Positions 34,034-46,003 of a stretch of DNA of 64,000 bases are shown one piece after another. The translations under genes and the position numbers were made by a program. The DNA is from Crambe crambe. Its lineage: Eukaryota > Porifera > Demospongiae > Poecilosclerida > Crambeidae. Position 1 is the first letter of the stretch. Each line of letters begins with the position of its first letter. The notes beneath the pieces were generated by a model that was not told the origin of the DNA, made no database searches, and saw only the letters and a program-made list of their open reading frames with translations. The DNA is taken from contig OZ004590.1 of the NCBI GenBank assembly GCA_963924555.1, positions 1,961,001 through 2,025,000 on the forward strand, given 5' to 3'.

Positions 34034-37000
34034 TAGTCCAGTCATTTTATGACAATTTTGGGGTCAACCCATAAGTAATTGCAACACAAGGTTTCTCAAC
34101 TGTGTCCTATACAGAAAAATGTGCTCTCTAACATACTAAAAGTCTTAAGGAATCTTATGAGGGGAAAAGCACAGAAAATGGGTCACACGTTGACTAAAAA
34201 TGCTTAAATTTTAATGGTAATTGGTTTCTCAACTATTTTCTAAATATGCACTATCACTCCTAAAGAATCTGTTGAGTAGTAACCTTATAAATGGGTCAAA
34301 AATAACAAAAATCGCTCTCTTAGCACTATGTATTAAGGTATCTGATCACAAGAATAGATTTAGATGAGCAATTAACACAAGCATAGACCACCATGTATCA
34401 TCACATGATGTGGTCATGTGCCAATGCAGCTGATCAGTTTTTACAAGCATGGATGTGTATAATGACTGTGTCATTTGTAAGCAGCCTATTGGAAAAACAC
34501 CATCAACTACTCTTACAGATAAAGGAAGTAGAGGTATCAACAGAGCTAGTGAAACAAGAAAAGATAATATCCACTGTGAGCCTGGGCAATAGGTCCATCA
34601 AGAATGCCGCAGAGTATATTATAACCCACAGCAAGTATCCAAAGCTGTTAAGCAAGCCAAAATTGGTTGCAGTTCTTCAGCCACTGAAGGCCATGTCCTT
34701 AAATCAACAAAAAAATGTTTCAATTTCAATTAGACTGCTTCTTTTGTGGACAACCAGCCATGTTTCAAGGTAAGAGAAAGAGTCCAGATGCAGTAACAGT
34801 CAGGACTATTGAGCTAAAGGATAAAATACTAGCAGTTTGTAATGAACGAGGTGATTCTTGGGCAAGTGATGTAAACGCCTGTATATACGAGCTGAACGTA
34901 CTGGCAATTGGGCGTTGCATCTTGAAGCCATTTCTAAAATGCTTCCTTACCTGGCTGCGTCTGGACATAACCATTATGCAAAATCTGCCTGGGTGTATCT
35001 TCAACGAATGTCAAAGCTGAAGAATGACCATCCAGATACTTATCAACAATTTCAAGAAGGCCTACATGTCGTCCGAAGAAGTGATCGTCAATGGGCTGGG
35101 CTGTCTACAGATCTTGTTATTGAACAAGTGCTCATGAGGAGCATCAAGACTAGTGGTGGATTAACAAGAGGGCGAGGAATGACAGAGCAACAATGTCTAA
35201 TGTGGGTACTGTCCATGCCAGTTTGTGCTGAAGTAAACAAGGCAATGCAGGAGTTGACTGGAGTGAATTTTAACACAAGTGAGCAGAACAAAGACATGAC
35301 CAAAGCGAGGCAGGCTCGGGATTGGAAAGACACACACACAATTCTTGGTTTTCTTCAGGATAACAGCCCTTTCACATCTGAGGAATATTGTCACTGGTGT
35401 ACATGCACATGCCATGGTCAATGTAGACAAGGCAAAAGCTGTTGGAAGCGTTATTCTGGATGATATGGAAGGAAAAGCTGTAGCTGAGTATGTATTCAAA
35501 AGAGCAAAACAAGCTGTCACACTGGGCACTAAGGCTGCAGTGAGAATAGATGGTGATGTTATTCAGATTGACCCACAGCTACTTTTTCAGCGACTCACTC
35601 TTGCTGTGAAATCTCGAGACAACCTGGAAGTTATTTTTAAGTATGAATTGTGCAGTTATCCACCAGCTTTATTTAGTGGTCCACAATTTCTTCGGGACGC
35701 ACAAAAGCCTGTGCTAGCAAATGCAATCTGGACTCTTTTGCCTCAAAGCATTCCTGGATTATCTAGTGAGCTCCAGTATGTGTTGGATGGAGGAGCACTA
35801 CTTCAGCGAATCCCATGGACCAAAGGAACCACCTATAAGGAAATTTGCACAGTGTATACTGAGTATGTCACAAGGAAATATGGGAATGCAGTTGTTATTT
35901 TTGATGGTTATCAATCCAAATCCACCAAAGACATGACACATCAGAGACGAACCAAGGGGCAAATGGGAGCTACTGTTACCTTTACAGAAAGCATGCATCT
36001 TACCATGAGTAAGGCTCAGTTTCTTGCAAACAAGGATAACAAGCAACAGTTTATCAATTTGCTTAGTGCAAAGCTCATGGAAAAGAATTGCAGGACTTAT
36101 CATGCTACAGGAGATGCTGATCTCCTAATAGTGCAGAAAGCAGTGGAGTCAGCCTCAACTATGAACACTGTATTGATTGGTGATGATACAGATTTGCTCA
36201 TTCTTCTAATCTACCATGCAAGCTTGGAATCTTGTAGCTTGTTTTTTAAACCTGAGCCAAAACGAAACACTAACGTATTTGGAATATACAGGCAGTCAAA
36301 GAACACCTAGGCCCTGAGGTTTGTACTCATATCCTTTTTCTACATGCGATTCTTGGATGTGATACAACATCCCAACTTTACAGCATTGGAAAAGGTAAAT
36401 CTCTGAAGAAATTTAGGGAAAATAATCACTTCCGTAGTCACGCTGAAGTCTTTAACTTGCCATCAGCTTCTATTGAAGAAATTTCAGCTGCGGGGGAGCA
36501 AGTCTTGGTTACCGGAAACTTGGGGAGTCTCTTGATTTCATACGGTATAAGAGCTTTTGTGAGAAAGTGGCCACCAGCAAATCGCATATTCAACCACAGA
36601 CTTTACCACCAACATCAGCTGCAGCGAAGTTTCACAGCCTGCGTGTTTACTACCAAATACTGCAGTGGAAAGGAACAGGGGACAGATTTTTGCCTGAAGA
36701 ATGGGGTTGGAGAGAGAGTGAAAAAAGACTTGTCCCAATTACAACTGATTTAATGCCTGCTCCTGATGATCTTTTGCGCATCATCCGCTGCAACTGTCAA
36801 ACAGATTGCGGTACTATGAGATGTACCTGCAGAAAGCATGCCATTAGATGCTCTATTGTGTGTGGAAACTGCAAAGGGTCAGGCTGTATGAACTCATCCC
36901 CAAATGAAGATGACAGCGATGACGATAATACTGATGATGTTGTTGAGTAAATAGAATAACTAAAATTAATGAACCAAGGATATGATGATAACTAACTTTT

Positions 37001-37253
37001 TTTTGCAATGCATGACCCCATTTCTGTGTTTTCTATGTTACAAAGTATATTTTTCTGTGTAAGAAACCATTTGTTGCAATTATTGCCATTTTTGCATATT
37101 TTGATCAACGTGTGACCCATTTTCTGTGCTTTCCCCTCATAAGATTCCTTAAGACTTTTAGTATGTTAGAGAGCACATTTTTCTGTGTAGGAGACAGTTG
37201 AGAAACCTTGTGTTGCAATTACTTATGGGTCAAACTATAAATTGACTGGACTA
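34034..37253. mobile_element. 3.2 kb DNA transposon with ~150-bp inverted ends
   Basis: Ends TAGTCCAGTCA...TGACTGGACTA, continuing inward through CAACCCATAAGTAATTGCAA / TTGCAATTACTTATGGGTCAA and up to the GTCACACGTTGA block near 34190 and 37105. TAT flanks both ends (34031-34033 and 37254-37256), a possible 3-bp duplication. It encloses one plus-strand coding region. Superfamily uncertain; Academ-like is possible from the short duplication and XPG/PIN-like motif. Confidence 0.75.
34393..36950 (+). pseudogene. Transposon-encoded protein with CxxC finger, PIN/XPG-like motif and Cys-rich tail
   Basis: The coding frame shifts several times (near 34510, 34730, 34900, 35400, 36290 and 36560). In order: a zinc-binding N-terminus (CVICKQPIGK ... 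HQECRRVYYN ... DCFFCGQ), RAERTGNWALHLEAISK, HYAKSAWVYL, GGLTRGRGM, a ~300-residue core, the acidic nuclease-like motif GDADLLIV...GDDTDLLILL, then AILGCDTTSQLYSIGKG and a Cys-rich tail (IRCNCQTDCGTMRCTCRKH). Related family members, as I recall them, have ~700 more residues between the finger and RAERTGNW, so this copy may be internally deleted. Not functional as it stands. Confidence 0.65.
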
Positions 37254-37588
37254 TATCTACAGATTTGGCTATTTGCACTGGAGGTAAATTACATTTAACA
37301 TCACCACTTGAATTGGCACCTATATTATGTACCCAATGTAGCGAATTTGGTGACTTAGATTTATTCCCTGTGAACTCATAGATGCAACACCACAGAATCA
37401 TCAAAATAGTACCATCAACATTGCTTTAAAGACTTTAAAGTTACAGAGGTGGAGGAACCACCCCCCAAGAAATTATAGTCATACACAAAATTATGCAAGC
37501 AAGTTAAAACACCTAGTTCTGGACCTTCAATTCACATCAATCGTGGCTAATTATCGTCTGATAGCTGGTTACATAATTATTTAGCTCT

Positions 37589-37621
<33 letters not shown>
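37589..37621. repeat. Poly-G tract (~32 G)
   Basis: An unbroken run of about 32 G followed by AGTGGATC. Any ORF through it (poly-Gly) is an artefact. Confidence 0.9.
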
Positions 37622-37622
<1 letters not shown>

Positions 37623-38304
37623 GTGGATCTGTGACGATCACGTGGCTGTTAGGCCATGGTGAGGGGGAGGGTGTGGGAGGCCTCCCGTGCACAGCACGAA
37701 AGAAAATTTTATTGTTTTTGGAGGACTCTTTGTTGGCTAATTCTCCAGCAATGTTGTGTATTGAGATGAAAAAAATCCTGTATGAAACCCTGAATAATAA
37801 CTAGCTGCATGTACAGTATATCTTGCATGCTGGCTTGTAATTCATGAAAGAAGAAAGAACTTTTTAAAATGTTTTCTTCACATTTATACACATTGGTCAA
37901 GTGCCTCCCCAATTGAAATGATTTTCATCCACCTCTGAGTTAGATGCATGTATTTAGGCATGGTTAACTGCCACTAATACAGTAGAACCTCCGAGAAAGG
38001 TAAAGGACACAATCAGCACACCTCACTAATCAGGACACTATCTATAGCATAATTAGGTGTAGGAATATAGCTAGGGGGGCCTCCCCAACCAAATTACATA
38101 ATATTATAGCTCCTATCGCCATTAGGTCCTTAAGGCTCTAGCAGTTTCAATGGATGCTATGGTTTAGCTACAGAGTGTGTGTAGTAGAACAATTTCTTAA
38201 GAATGGAATCCCATTACAGCTTACGACCACTTCTAGAAGAAGGTTCTCATTGTCTTACACATAGCTCTCACCTAGCTGATTATTCATGAAGAAGAGAAGA
38301 AAAG
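37622..38304. other. Gene-free region
   Basis: No gene, RNA or clear element end recognised. Confidence 0.4.
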
Positions 38305-39325
38305 AATTTGGAGTGAGCTACAAGGTCAATATGTCTCTGTTGTCTGATGGATCTACTCACTTAGGTGAGGCACTAGGAATTGTTTTTTTCTGCAGTATTT
38401 GAAAATAGCAATGTTATATCCATACCTTGGAGCTAAATTTGACTTAGCAATTCTATGAAACAATTTTTACACATAGTTGTAAGTCTAAGCTTCTTTGGCG
38501 AGAGCAAACTGGAATAGCAATCGCCCACTATAGGTGGTGGAGTCGTTGGGAATGCATATGGCAAGTAATGGAAATGTGGGGAGATGTAAAACTTCTTATC
38601 AGCCATGACATATAGATGCTGATCCCAAATCTCGTGCAAAATTGTTACGATTAATTCAGACTTCTGGTGAGGAGCTTCTTATACAATTAGCAGTCAGTAC
38701 AAACGTTGGAGAGATCTTTATTAAGGGTACTTACATGCTAGAAGGAGATGGTATGTTGGCACTTGAATGTTATGAGATATCACAAAAATTTGTGCTTCTG
38801 TTTAAGTTCTTCATCATTGGCCCAATACAGCTGCTATAGCAAAATGCATAGTGACAGCTCTCAAGCCTGAAAGCTACTGGATGGGTTATGCCACTAACTG
38901 TGTGCAGAGAGGGCTTGACTACTTTGAAGATAAATTCTTTGGTGACTTCTTACCTATAATGAATGCATTTGACAGTGCTCGTCTCTTTAATCCTGGAAAA
39001 GAAACCCACTGCTACATCAGCTTTTCCTTTTCGCGGGGAAGATAAAGTGTTACAAGATCAGAAGCTGAACTACCTAATTATTTAGCCTCTGCAGATGGTA
39101 TGCCAAGAGATGCTGATCCTATAGTGTGGTGGAATCGATAATAATGAAAGCACTCTACCAATTTGGAGCCAAGCATTCGGGAAAGTTGTTTTATGTCAGC
39201 CATCATCTGCAACTGTGGGAAAGAATTTTTTTCAACGCTTCAAAGACGTTTCACTGATAAACAAGCTAGCTCACTGCAAGACTGGAATTGAGTGTCATGC
39301 TAGAGTATATAATAGCTCAAAATGA
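38305..39325 (+). pseudogene. hAT-type transposase relic
   Basis: Pieces in changing frames follow the hAT order: VSLLSDGSTHLGEAL (catalytic Asp strand), RWWSRWECIWQVMEMWGDV, LEGDGMLALECYE, then GYATNCVQRGLDYF...FNPGK, and finally the C-terminal dimerisation stretch LPIWSQAFGKVVLCQPSSA. Several stops and frameshifts. The element ends were not located. Confidence 0.65.
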
Positions 39326-39349
39326 TTTTTTTTTTGAAATGTGATCATT

Positions 39350-39445
39350 ATGCTCCAGGGGCTCAGCAGGGGGGCAGGGGGCAGTTACCCCCCAAAATAT
39401 ATGTTAGGGGCATCGCCCCCCCCCCCCCCCCCCCCCCCCCCCCAA
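39350..39445. repeat. G/C-rich repeat with poly-C tract
   Basis: GGGGCAGGGGGCAG and CCCCC-rich segments followed by an unbroken ~27-C run. Similar context to 18211-18260; probably the same short repeat family. Confidence 0.7.
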
Positions 39446-39850
39446 AAATGAGCATATGGTTATTGCATATATCTGTGGCTTAGAGCCTGTATAAGTGTTA
39501 ATGATAGCTCAATTCATAGAGTAGTGTAGTGTATGTACTTTAACTACTGAGTCAATACTCAGTAGCTATACGTAGTAGTAGATTCCATGTAGCTATAGCT
39601 TTTAGGGGGCATTATTTCGAGCAGCTTGAAATGAAAAGGCAGCTGGATTTAGATGAGCTTTGGATACTAAAGGAAAAGTGTGTTACTGCTATAATTATGT
39701 ACGTACATCATTCGTATACACCTCATTTCCATTTTGGTTATATACTTTGAAGTACTATTGAAATTCTGTGTTCTATATTGCTGATTTGCAATGTAATTCA
39801 CAAACGATGGTTATCTCTCATCTAGGCATTCCTTAGTATAGATGAATCTC

Positions 39851-39879
39851 TCTCCCCCCCCCCCCCCCCCCCCCCCCCC
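39851..39879. repeat. Poly-C tract
   Basis: About 28 uninterrupted C after CTCTCT. Confidence 0.9.
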
Positions 39880-40227
39880 AATCAATCAGAGAGTGGCTGA
39901 GCCTCCCCTGTGCTTGCCTTACAAATCAATGTGAATAATGTGCCAAGGCCTAAGAATGACCTAATTTTTGACGATCACAGGAATGTCATTCAATGGTGCT
40001 GATTATGTTCAAATAATGTAGTGTGTTATAATAGGAATTTCCTCCTTGGTTCCTGATTATTTTAAATACTCAGCAATTCAGTTAAAGAAAACATCATATC
40101 CTATTCCTCCAGATAAAGAAAACTGTGGGAGGCTTATGATTCATAATTTCGAGAATTATCAGGTATATGTTTCCTTACTTTTTCAAGCAATGGTCATCCC
40201 TACATTTTTTGCATTTCACGGAAATGT

Positions 40228-40453
40228 TATCAGAGAGTGCGGTAGCACTCTCTATGTAGGGTTTCAGCGGAATGGGTGTGGCTTCGCTCATTAAAACAAT
40301 ACAAACTGGACTCTCTATATCTCTTCTATTCTTGCTACAGGCTCAACTAAACTTCTTACATCTGGCCGACAGAAGATGATGATATATCCGCTCAACTCCT
40401 CCAGAACAGTGTCAACAATCGGCACCAGCTGCCGTCTAGATCTAAAATATGAT

Positions 40454-40511
<58 letters not shown>

Positions 40512-41115
40512 GATTTTCTTTGACGGCTGTAACTCCATGATCCTTTCACATACGACAATCAAATTCATATCAACTTGTGCAGTTATAATCACTCAATGTG
40601 CTTTTACCATCGCTATTCACACAGTTTTCCTCCAAAATAATCTGTCATATCGAACGACTTTTCATTACAAATGATACTATGTCAGCCATTTTGAAATTAA
40701 TGATGTCATTTGTCACGCATGAGCGTCTGTCACAATCACATGCATGTACATGCGTGTCAACCAGTACCTAACTAGCCTCTCTAAATAAAAAATGAGGTCA
40801 TAAAAAGTAAACAAATAAGTGAAAGGAAAAAAATTATGCTAAATAAAAAGGCCATGTAGGGTTAGTCTGTACTTTTACCTATATTTTCTGTGAACAAACA
40901 TCAAAATTATGCTGCCTTCAATAATAATCCCTACATCACTGCCTAAACCAAGCAGAATTTTTACACTGACATGAACAATTAAAGCAGCTTGGTGGGAGGC
41001 AGTGATGTTGGGATTATTGAAGGCAGCAAAAATTTTGATGTTTGTCACAGAAACTGCTATAGGTAAAAGTACAGACTAACACTACATGGCCTTTTTATTT
41101 AGCATAATTTTTTTT
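40228..41115. repeat. Dispersed repeat complex incl. (ATC)n
   Basis: 40228-40365 matches 20807-20945; 40370-40885 is the inverse of 27286-27875; 40935-41030 matches 20950-21060. The (ATC)n array is at about 40459-40510. The outer blocks GGCCATGTAGGGTTAGTCTG (40852) and its inverse (41070-41092) bracket the central part. Confidence 0.6.
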
Positions 41116-42222
41116 CCTTTCATTAAATATAGCTATACTGGATAATCCAGGAATAATGTTGGAATAATAGGGAAGATTAGTAGACTCTATTTCAGATTCA
41201 TCTGCATCCTCGACCTCCAAGTAGAGCTCAACACTTCAAGCCAGCCTTGACTGATTGGGCTGCTATGCTATTGGAGAACTATACATCTCAAGAAATTTCT
41301 GTCCCTGCAACTCTTGCATTATGCATACATACATAAAACCATAAAGACAGAAAAAAAGACCATGAACAAGTAAGGGAAAAAATATTTCCATGAAATGAAA
41401 AAATGTAGGGATAACTATTGCTTGAAAAAGTAAGGAAACAAGGGTAGGGATGAAGGATGCAAATAGGATCAATCTTTGTTCTGCACTGCTCATCCTGTAG
41501 CAGCAGAAAGAGTTTTTTTCTCGCTACTTTTTATAAGACTACATAAGTAAACACCAGAGAATAATAATATTATGGAATCCTATAGTGATAGCTAGGTACA
41601 GCATGAGAATCCATGAGCCTAATCATTGCAACTACGTATACTAGCTATTGTGGTTTGTAATTTTTTGTTACCAATAATATGGGAAATTGGGAATCTTATA
41701 GGAATCTAGGGTAAATGTAACCAACATAATTAAGAACCCAAGAATAGAATCTTCAGTAATGGAAGCATTCAGTAGTGATAAAGACTTGTAGAGATGAAAA
41801 ATTCAATTGAGCTAGCTAGCTACAATGATTTAAACACCATAAACTCAGTGTTTAAAATGATACCAACAGCTCCATTTCGAGCATAGCTATAGCTAGTTGG
41901 CTACTACTGTAGCTATATATTATAGTGTTATTGGGTTAAACGTAGCTATAGCTACTGATCGAGTCAGAGTTAAACAAGAATAATAATTGACTTGGGTCAG
42001 GACACATTCTCAAAAAATAATTTCAGAGTAGCTACAGCCTTTCCTATAGCCCTTAGCTAGCAAGCATGTATGTACCATTCATTAAATTTTAGAAGACCTA
42101 TGATAAATTCAGTTGCACATTGATTCCATGGAAACTAAAGCTAGCTAAGACACTCATTAAAAGAGAAGTTCTTATATAGTGCTATAGCTGTTTCAGTATA
42201 GCTAACTTCAGCTACAATATTA
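41116..42222. other. Gene-free region
   Basis: No supported gene; 41395-41490 is an inverted copy of a block at 29766-29830. TAGCTA-rich text around 41810-41960. Confidence 0.4.
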
Positions 42223-42705
42223 TTATTCAGGTCTTGCAATCCTCTTCCTTGGCATTATCTCTGGAGGTTCCCTTGGTCTTTTCCTCCTTATACTTGGTAC
42301 ATATAAGTAATCTCGAATGGCATTTTGAACAATGCCACAAGGGCAACTCTTAGTTGGTGAGTAAAACCATTCAGTATTTTTATGTCGTCGGTCAGGGAAT
42401 GTGACTCTCTTGAAATCACCATTTCCATTCACTGCATTGAAAGCAGCACGCTCAGCAGCAAATACTTGACGGTCATTCACCTGCCAGTAGTTGGGATCAC
42501 AATGAAAATGGAGTCGTCTTGGATTGCCAGTTTGAAGGTTTCTGAGTCTTTTTTCTGGGCGAACTGATTTCCCAATCTTGTAGTAGCCTGTTTTATCATC
42601 AGTTTGATAACCTTCTCTTAGAACATAAATGTATTGAGCGCCATTAGTGAAATTCACCATAAATATCCCAATGAAAAAGATAATACACAATGCCTGATAC
42701 TCCAT
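42223..42705 (-). CDS. Predicted secreted GIY-YIG (T5orf172/MUG113-like) protein
   Basis: Intact 160-residue single-exon ORF. Residues 1-22 form a clear signal peptide (MEYQALCIIFFIGIFMVNF, then TNGA). The mature part starts with the GIY-YIG signature: YIYVLREGY, then GYYKIGKS, then PEKRLRNLQTG with the conserved Arg, and AAERAAFNAV with the conserved Glu. The rest is basic (SIRRKRPREPP...RKRIARPE). In this superfamily such residues cut DNA with a metal; the T5orf172 branch is known from phages, fungi and some animals. A signal peptide on it is unusual. Start chosen because the leader is hydrophobic and begins there. No neighbour suggests a role. Confidence 0.75.
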   Translation of the reverse strand: MEYQALCIIFFIGIFMVNFTNGAQYIYVLREGYQTDDKTGYYKIGKSVRPEKRLRNLQTGNPRRLHFHCDPNYWQVNDRQVFAAERAAFNAVNGNGDFKRVTFPDRRHKNTEWFYSPTKSCPCGIVQNAIRDYLYVPSIRRKRPREPPEIMPRKRIARPE

Positions 42706-43590
42706 GGCAGAAACCTGAATGGCAGCTAGCTAGCAACGCATTTCCTTATACCTCCTTGGTTCCTCGTTTGATAGCTAATAGCTACTTCCTACATTCCAAA
42801 GCTTTCCTCCAGATAAAGAAAACTGCAGGGGATCCTCATTATAGGCTTAGATATAATAATTATAATAATATTATATGCCAGCAGGATAATAGGGTAGCTG
42901 TAGCTAAAGCTATACTGGAGAATGATCAATCCAGTATAATTATAAAATAGGGACAATTTTGAGAATCTTGGGGGATTCTTAGCACACAAAGATTGCATGC
43001 ATGACACATCGACTCGATGATCTAGTGGCTGCAGAACAGCCAACCTTCCTCTGTAGCCAGAAAGAGCTTTTTCTCTGCTGGAAAATTCTTTCCTATAAAC
43101 ACCAGGAAACTGGTAAAATTTGAGAAGTGGGTAGCTACACTACAAAAATACTAAATATGGTTAATTCAACCAAAATTTATTATTTATACAGTGTAGAGAA
43201 AAATTCAAGCATAAGCCGAATCGTTAATCAATCATTAATTTTAGCCGGTATTACATCTGGACACCTTTGCCCAAACTTTTGTCCAGGCTGCCAGATAAGT
43301 GAACTATTCCAGATAGTGTTGTGGTTGATTAAAATATGTCCATATTGAGGGGGCTCCATAAATTAGTATTCAGGGGGTCCACTGTAACAGAGATATTCCT
43401 GTGACCACTAGCTACCTTTTAGTAAGAATCTCTTCAGCTGATATATAGAATCTCAGCATCATTATTGATATAGCAGTAGCAAAGCCCTGCTATACTATTC
43501 AAGCAATTCTATTCTTTTATTCTCAAAAAAGTGTGTAATTATTCCCAGGAAATGGAAAGCCTATTAGCTACAATTTTAGCAACAAATTAA
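42706..43590. other. Gene-free region
   Basis: Contains CCAGATAAAGAAAACTG (42812), also at 40111; otherwise no gene or element recognised. Confidence 0.4.
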
Positions 43591-43599
43591 GACTCTCAG

Positions 43600-43682
43600 G
43601 TTTATAAAATATCACTATGGAGCAGCCTTTTACGTATCTCCCCAAATAAAAGATGTCATTGGTAGAAGCACACTGCCATGGT
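43600..43682 (+). pseudogene. Scrap of beta-helix/multi-TM gene family
   Basis: CACTATGGAGCAGCCTTTTA, the TATCTCCC...AAATAAAAG block and ACACTGCCA match copy B at 6972-7042 (encoding HYGAAFYVSP) with a few changes. An isolated 80-bp piece, far from the cluster. Confidence 0.65.
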
Positions 43683-43865
43683 ATCACTACGAGTATCTAC
43701 AGCTCAGTCATAATTACAAACTAGCTGATGATAATTATTAATCAAATTATAACGATGACCTCATTTAGTTTGGCATCCATTATGTTCTTTGCAAAAATGC
43801 ATGTCCAACCAACAGTCTTGTGACCACTTGCTGAAGTGAGAAAGGGGGACACTGACTGTAAGAGC

Positions 43866-43960
43866 AAAAAAAAAACAACAAAAAAAACAACAAAAAAACA
43901 AACAAAAAAACAAACAAAAAAACAAAAAAAAAAAAAGAGAGAGAGAAAGAAAAAAGAGTC
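43866..43960. repeat. A-rich simple repeat (CAAAAAA)n
   Basis: Runs of A separated by C or G. Both ORFs through it (poly-Lys/Thr, poly-Phe) are low complexity and not real genes. Confidence 0.85.
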
Positions 43961-44039
43961 AATTGTCATAGTCATTGTCATCCAGCCTTGCTGCTGCCTA
44001 GGGATGTGTTTCAACTGCAAGGCTGGATGACATTGATTG

Positions 44040-44854
44040 TACTCTGATCTCATACAGTCATCCCTACATGCCCTCTTTTTTCTGAGTCAGTTCTTTACTT
44101 GTTTACAGTCCTTTTTTATACTGTACATTACTGCAATGCTAAAAGCAAGCCCTAGCTGCAGCTTTGTTGTTACACATCAACTTGTAGTTTTTAATGGCAT
44201 AGTACTAAACTTATATAGAGGTTGTAGATAAGCTCACAGTAAGCATGGGAATAGCAAAAGGCAACCCTCTAGATGTTGCCCAGTGACTTGCCATCAAAAT
44301 TATCTCACCGACTAGTGCAATAATATATTTATTATATGACTTATGAATATGTGCCTCCACTGTATATATGAATATAGTTTAGTCAGAGTCACGTTTGGGA
44401 TGTGAAGCACAATTGGCGACATGAAAATCTATATGATAACGTCGCCTGTCAGGACATGATTGCAGAAGTCAGGTATCAGTAAATATTAATCGTAGAAGTA
44501 GAGTCTATTCAGGATGACACACACAAAAATGAAAACAAGAGCTATCTACTCATCTATAGCTGCTCCTTTTTCAAACCAAGTCGCTAACAAAAAAGTTAGT
44601 TCTTGTACAGAGTCACAGATTAACACAAACCAAGATTCAGAAGCACACAGAGACTAATACAGCTTAACACACAGAAATGACAATTAGGCTACAAACATAG
44701 AGAGGTGTTAAACATACGAGGTCCAGAGTTCATCACAATAACTCTAACAGAAGTTTCTACTGTGCCATTAAAAAGTATAAATTAATGTTGCCTGTGCAAA
44801 ATAATAATTAACTTTTAGGGGGGTTCCCCAGGAAAATCTCTTCCGTTGCCTAGA
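44040..44854. other. Gene-free region
   Basis: No gene or recognisable element. Confidence 0.4.
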
Positions 44855-45318
44855 TAGTCTTGCGAGCCAGCCCACTTATTTGTTTCGCTGGCGGTGGAAA
44901 AATAAGGGTCTGGTCAAACTCGCATGGTTGAGTTGTTCTGAGTGTCCAGATTTTTTCTGGACGGATGTACGTAACGTGTCATATTTCATAATGGGGAGTG
45001 GCTTCAAGATATCCTGTGGGTAAGGTAACAAAAGTACACAAAAACAGTCACAGCTTCTATTTGCTTTTCATTTATACTGCTTGTAGCCCAACAATTCAGC
45101 ACTCTCCAAGATAGCCCTTTTCAAAGCCATGATCTTCTGCAGATCTGCTCAAGCAACATTGCACGTGCGATTATTCATAATGACGCATGACGTCAGATTA
45201 AGGATCCGGCCGGCCAGTATTGCTGACTCTGCAAAACAACTCGACCATGCGAGTTTGACCAGACCCTTATTTTTCCACCGCCCTGCGAAAAAAATGAGTG
45301 GGCTGGCTTGCGAGACTA
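44855..45318. mobile_element. Mutator-like MITE, 9-bp target duplication
   Basis: Ends TAGTCTTGCGAGCC...GGCTTGCGAGACTA; inverted similarity extends ~80 bp (GGTGGAAAAATAAGGGTCTG; AACTCGCATGGT). Perfect 9-bp duplication TTGCCTAGA at 44846-44854 and 45319-45327. 464 bp, non-coding; nine base pairs fits the MULE superfamily. Confidence 0.8.
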
Positions 45319-45803
45319 TTGCCTAGATGCAGTTATTGGCTCTCCTTTCTGTGCAATATGGCCTCATATTGAGCCTCCTGTTGACCAATTGGATTTCAAT
45401 ATGACTAGCTATAGTCATATAATTACCAGAACAAAATCAATTTTTGAACTGCTTGTATCCTCGCTCTTGATTCAGTTTTTGTGGATCTATTCCTTCTTAG
45501 TAGTGTCCTTAGTTTGCTTTTGGATCAATTTTTAGAATACCGTAATATTTCCGTGATCTGATCAGACACCGCAGCTACTAATTATTTCATTCTGCTGGAG
45601 AGGATCTAGGAGGCTACAATTCGAGAGAGGTCACTAAACGTGGGCGGCGACTATTACTTAATATTGTTGAACAGCCTAGTTACTAGTCATCTTCTTTGTT
45701 TAGGTTTCACGAGTCTCTTGATGGCTTTTGGCTTTCCAGAAAGCATGTAAATGCAGTTCCAAACCAACTCGATGGCCATGAACAACACTATCTACCACTA
45801 AGT

Positions 45804-46003
45804 AAGGTAAGGCGGAGCTATTTCGAACGGCAGGTAATTCCGTATTGTTCAAATATTACTGAGGCTTCTGAAATGTTGGAGGATACGTATAATCTACTAT
45901 AATAGTAGAATAATAATTATATCCTTCAAAATAGAGATCATAAGCTGAGGAGTTTTGACTCTACGGAATAGCCCCACCGTTCGAAATAGCCCCGCTTTGC
46001 CTT
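45804..46003. mobile_element. Hairpin MITE (AAGGTAAGGCGGAGC ends)
   Basis: AAGGTAAGGCGGAGCTATTT then CGAACGG...CCGTTCG then AAATAGCCCCGCTTTGCCTT: arms of ~38 bp with a short loop region. No target duplication found. Confidence 0.55.

Noticed and set aside
40315-40509. Poly-Met ORF
   Set aside because: Translation of the (ATC)n array.
43742-44053. Poly-Phe and poly-Lys/Thr ORFs on both strands
   Set aside because: Low-complexity A-rich repeat; no gene features.
45129-45326. ORF across the MITE right end
   Set aside because: Entirely inside a non-coding Mutator-like MITE and its terminal repeat.
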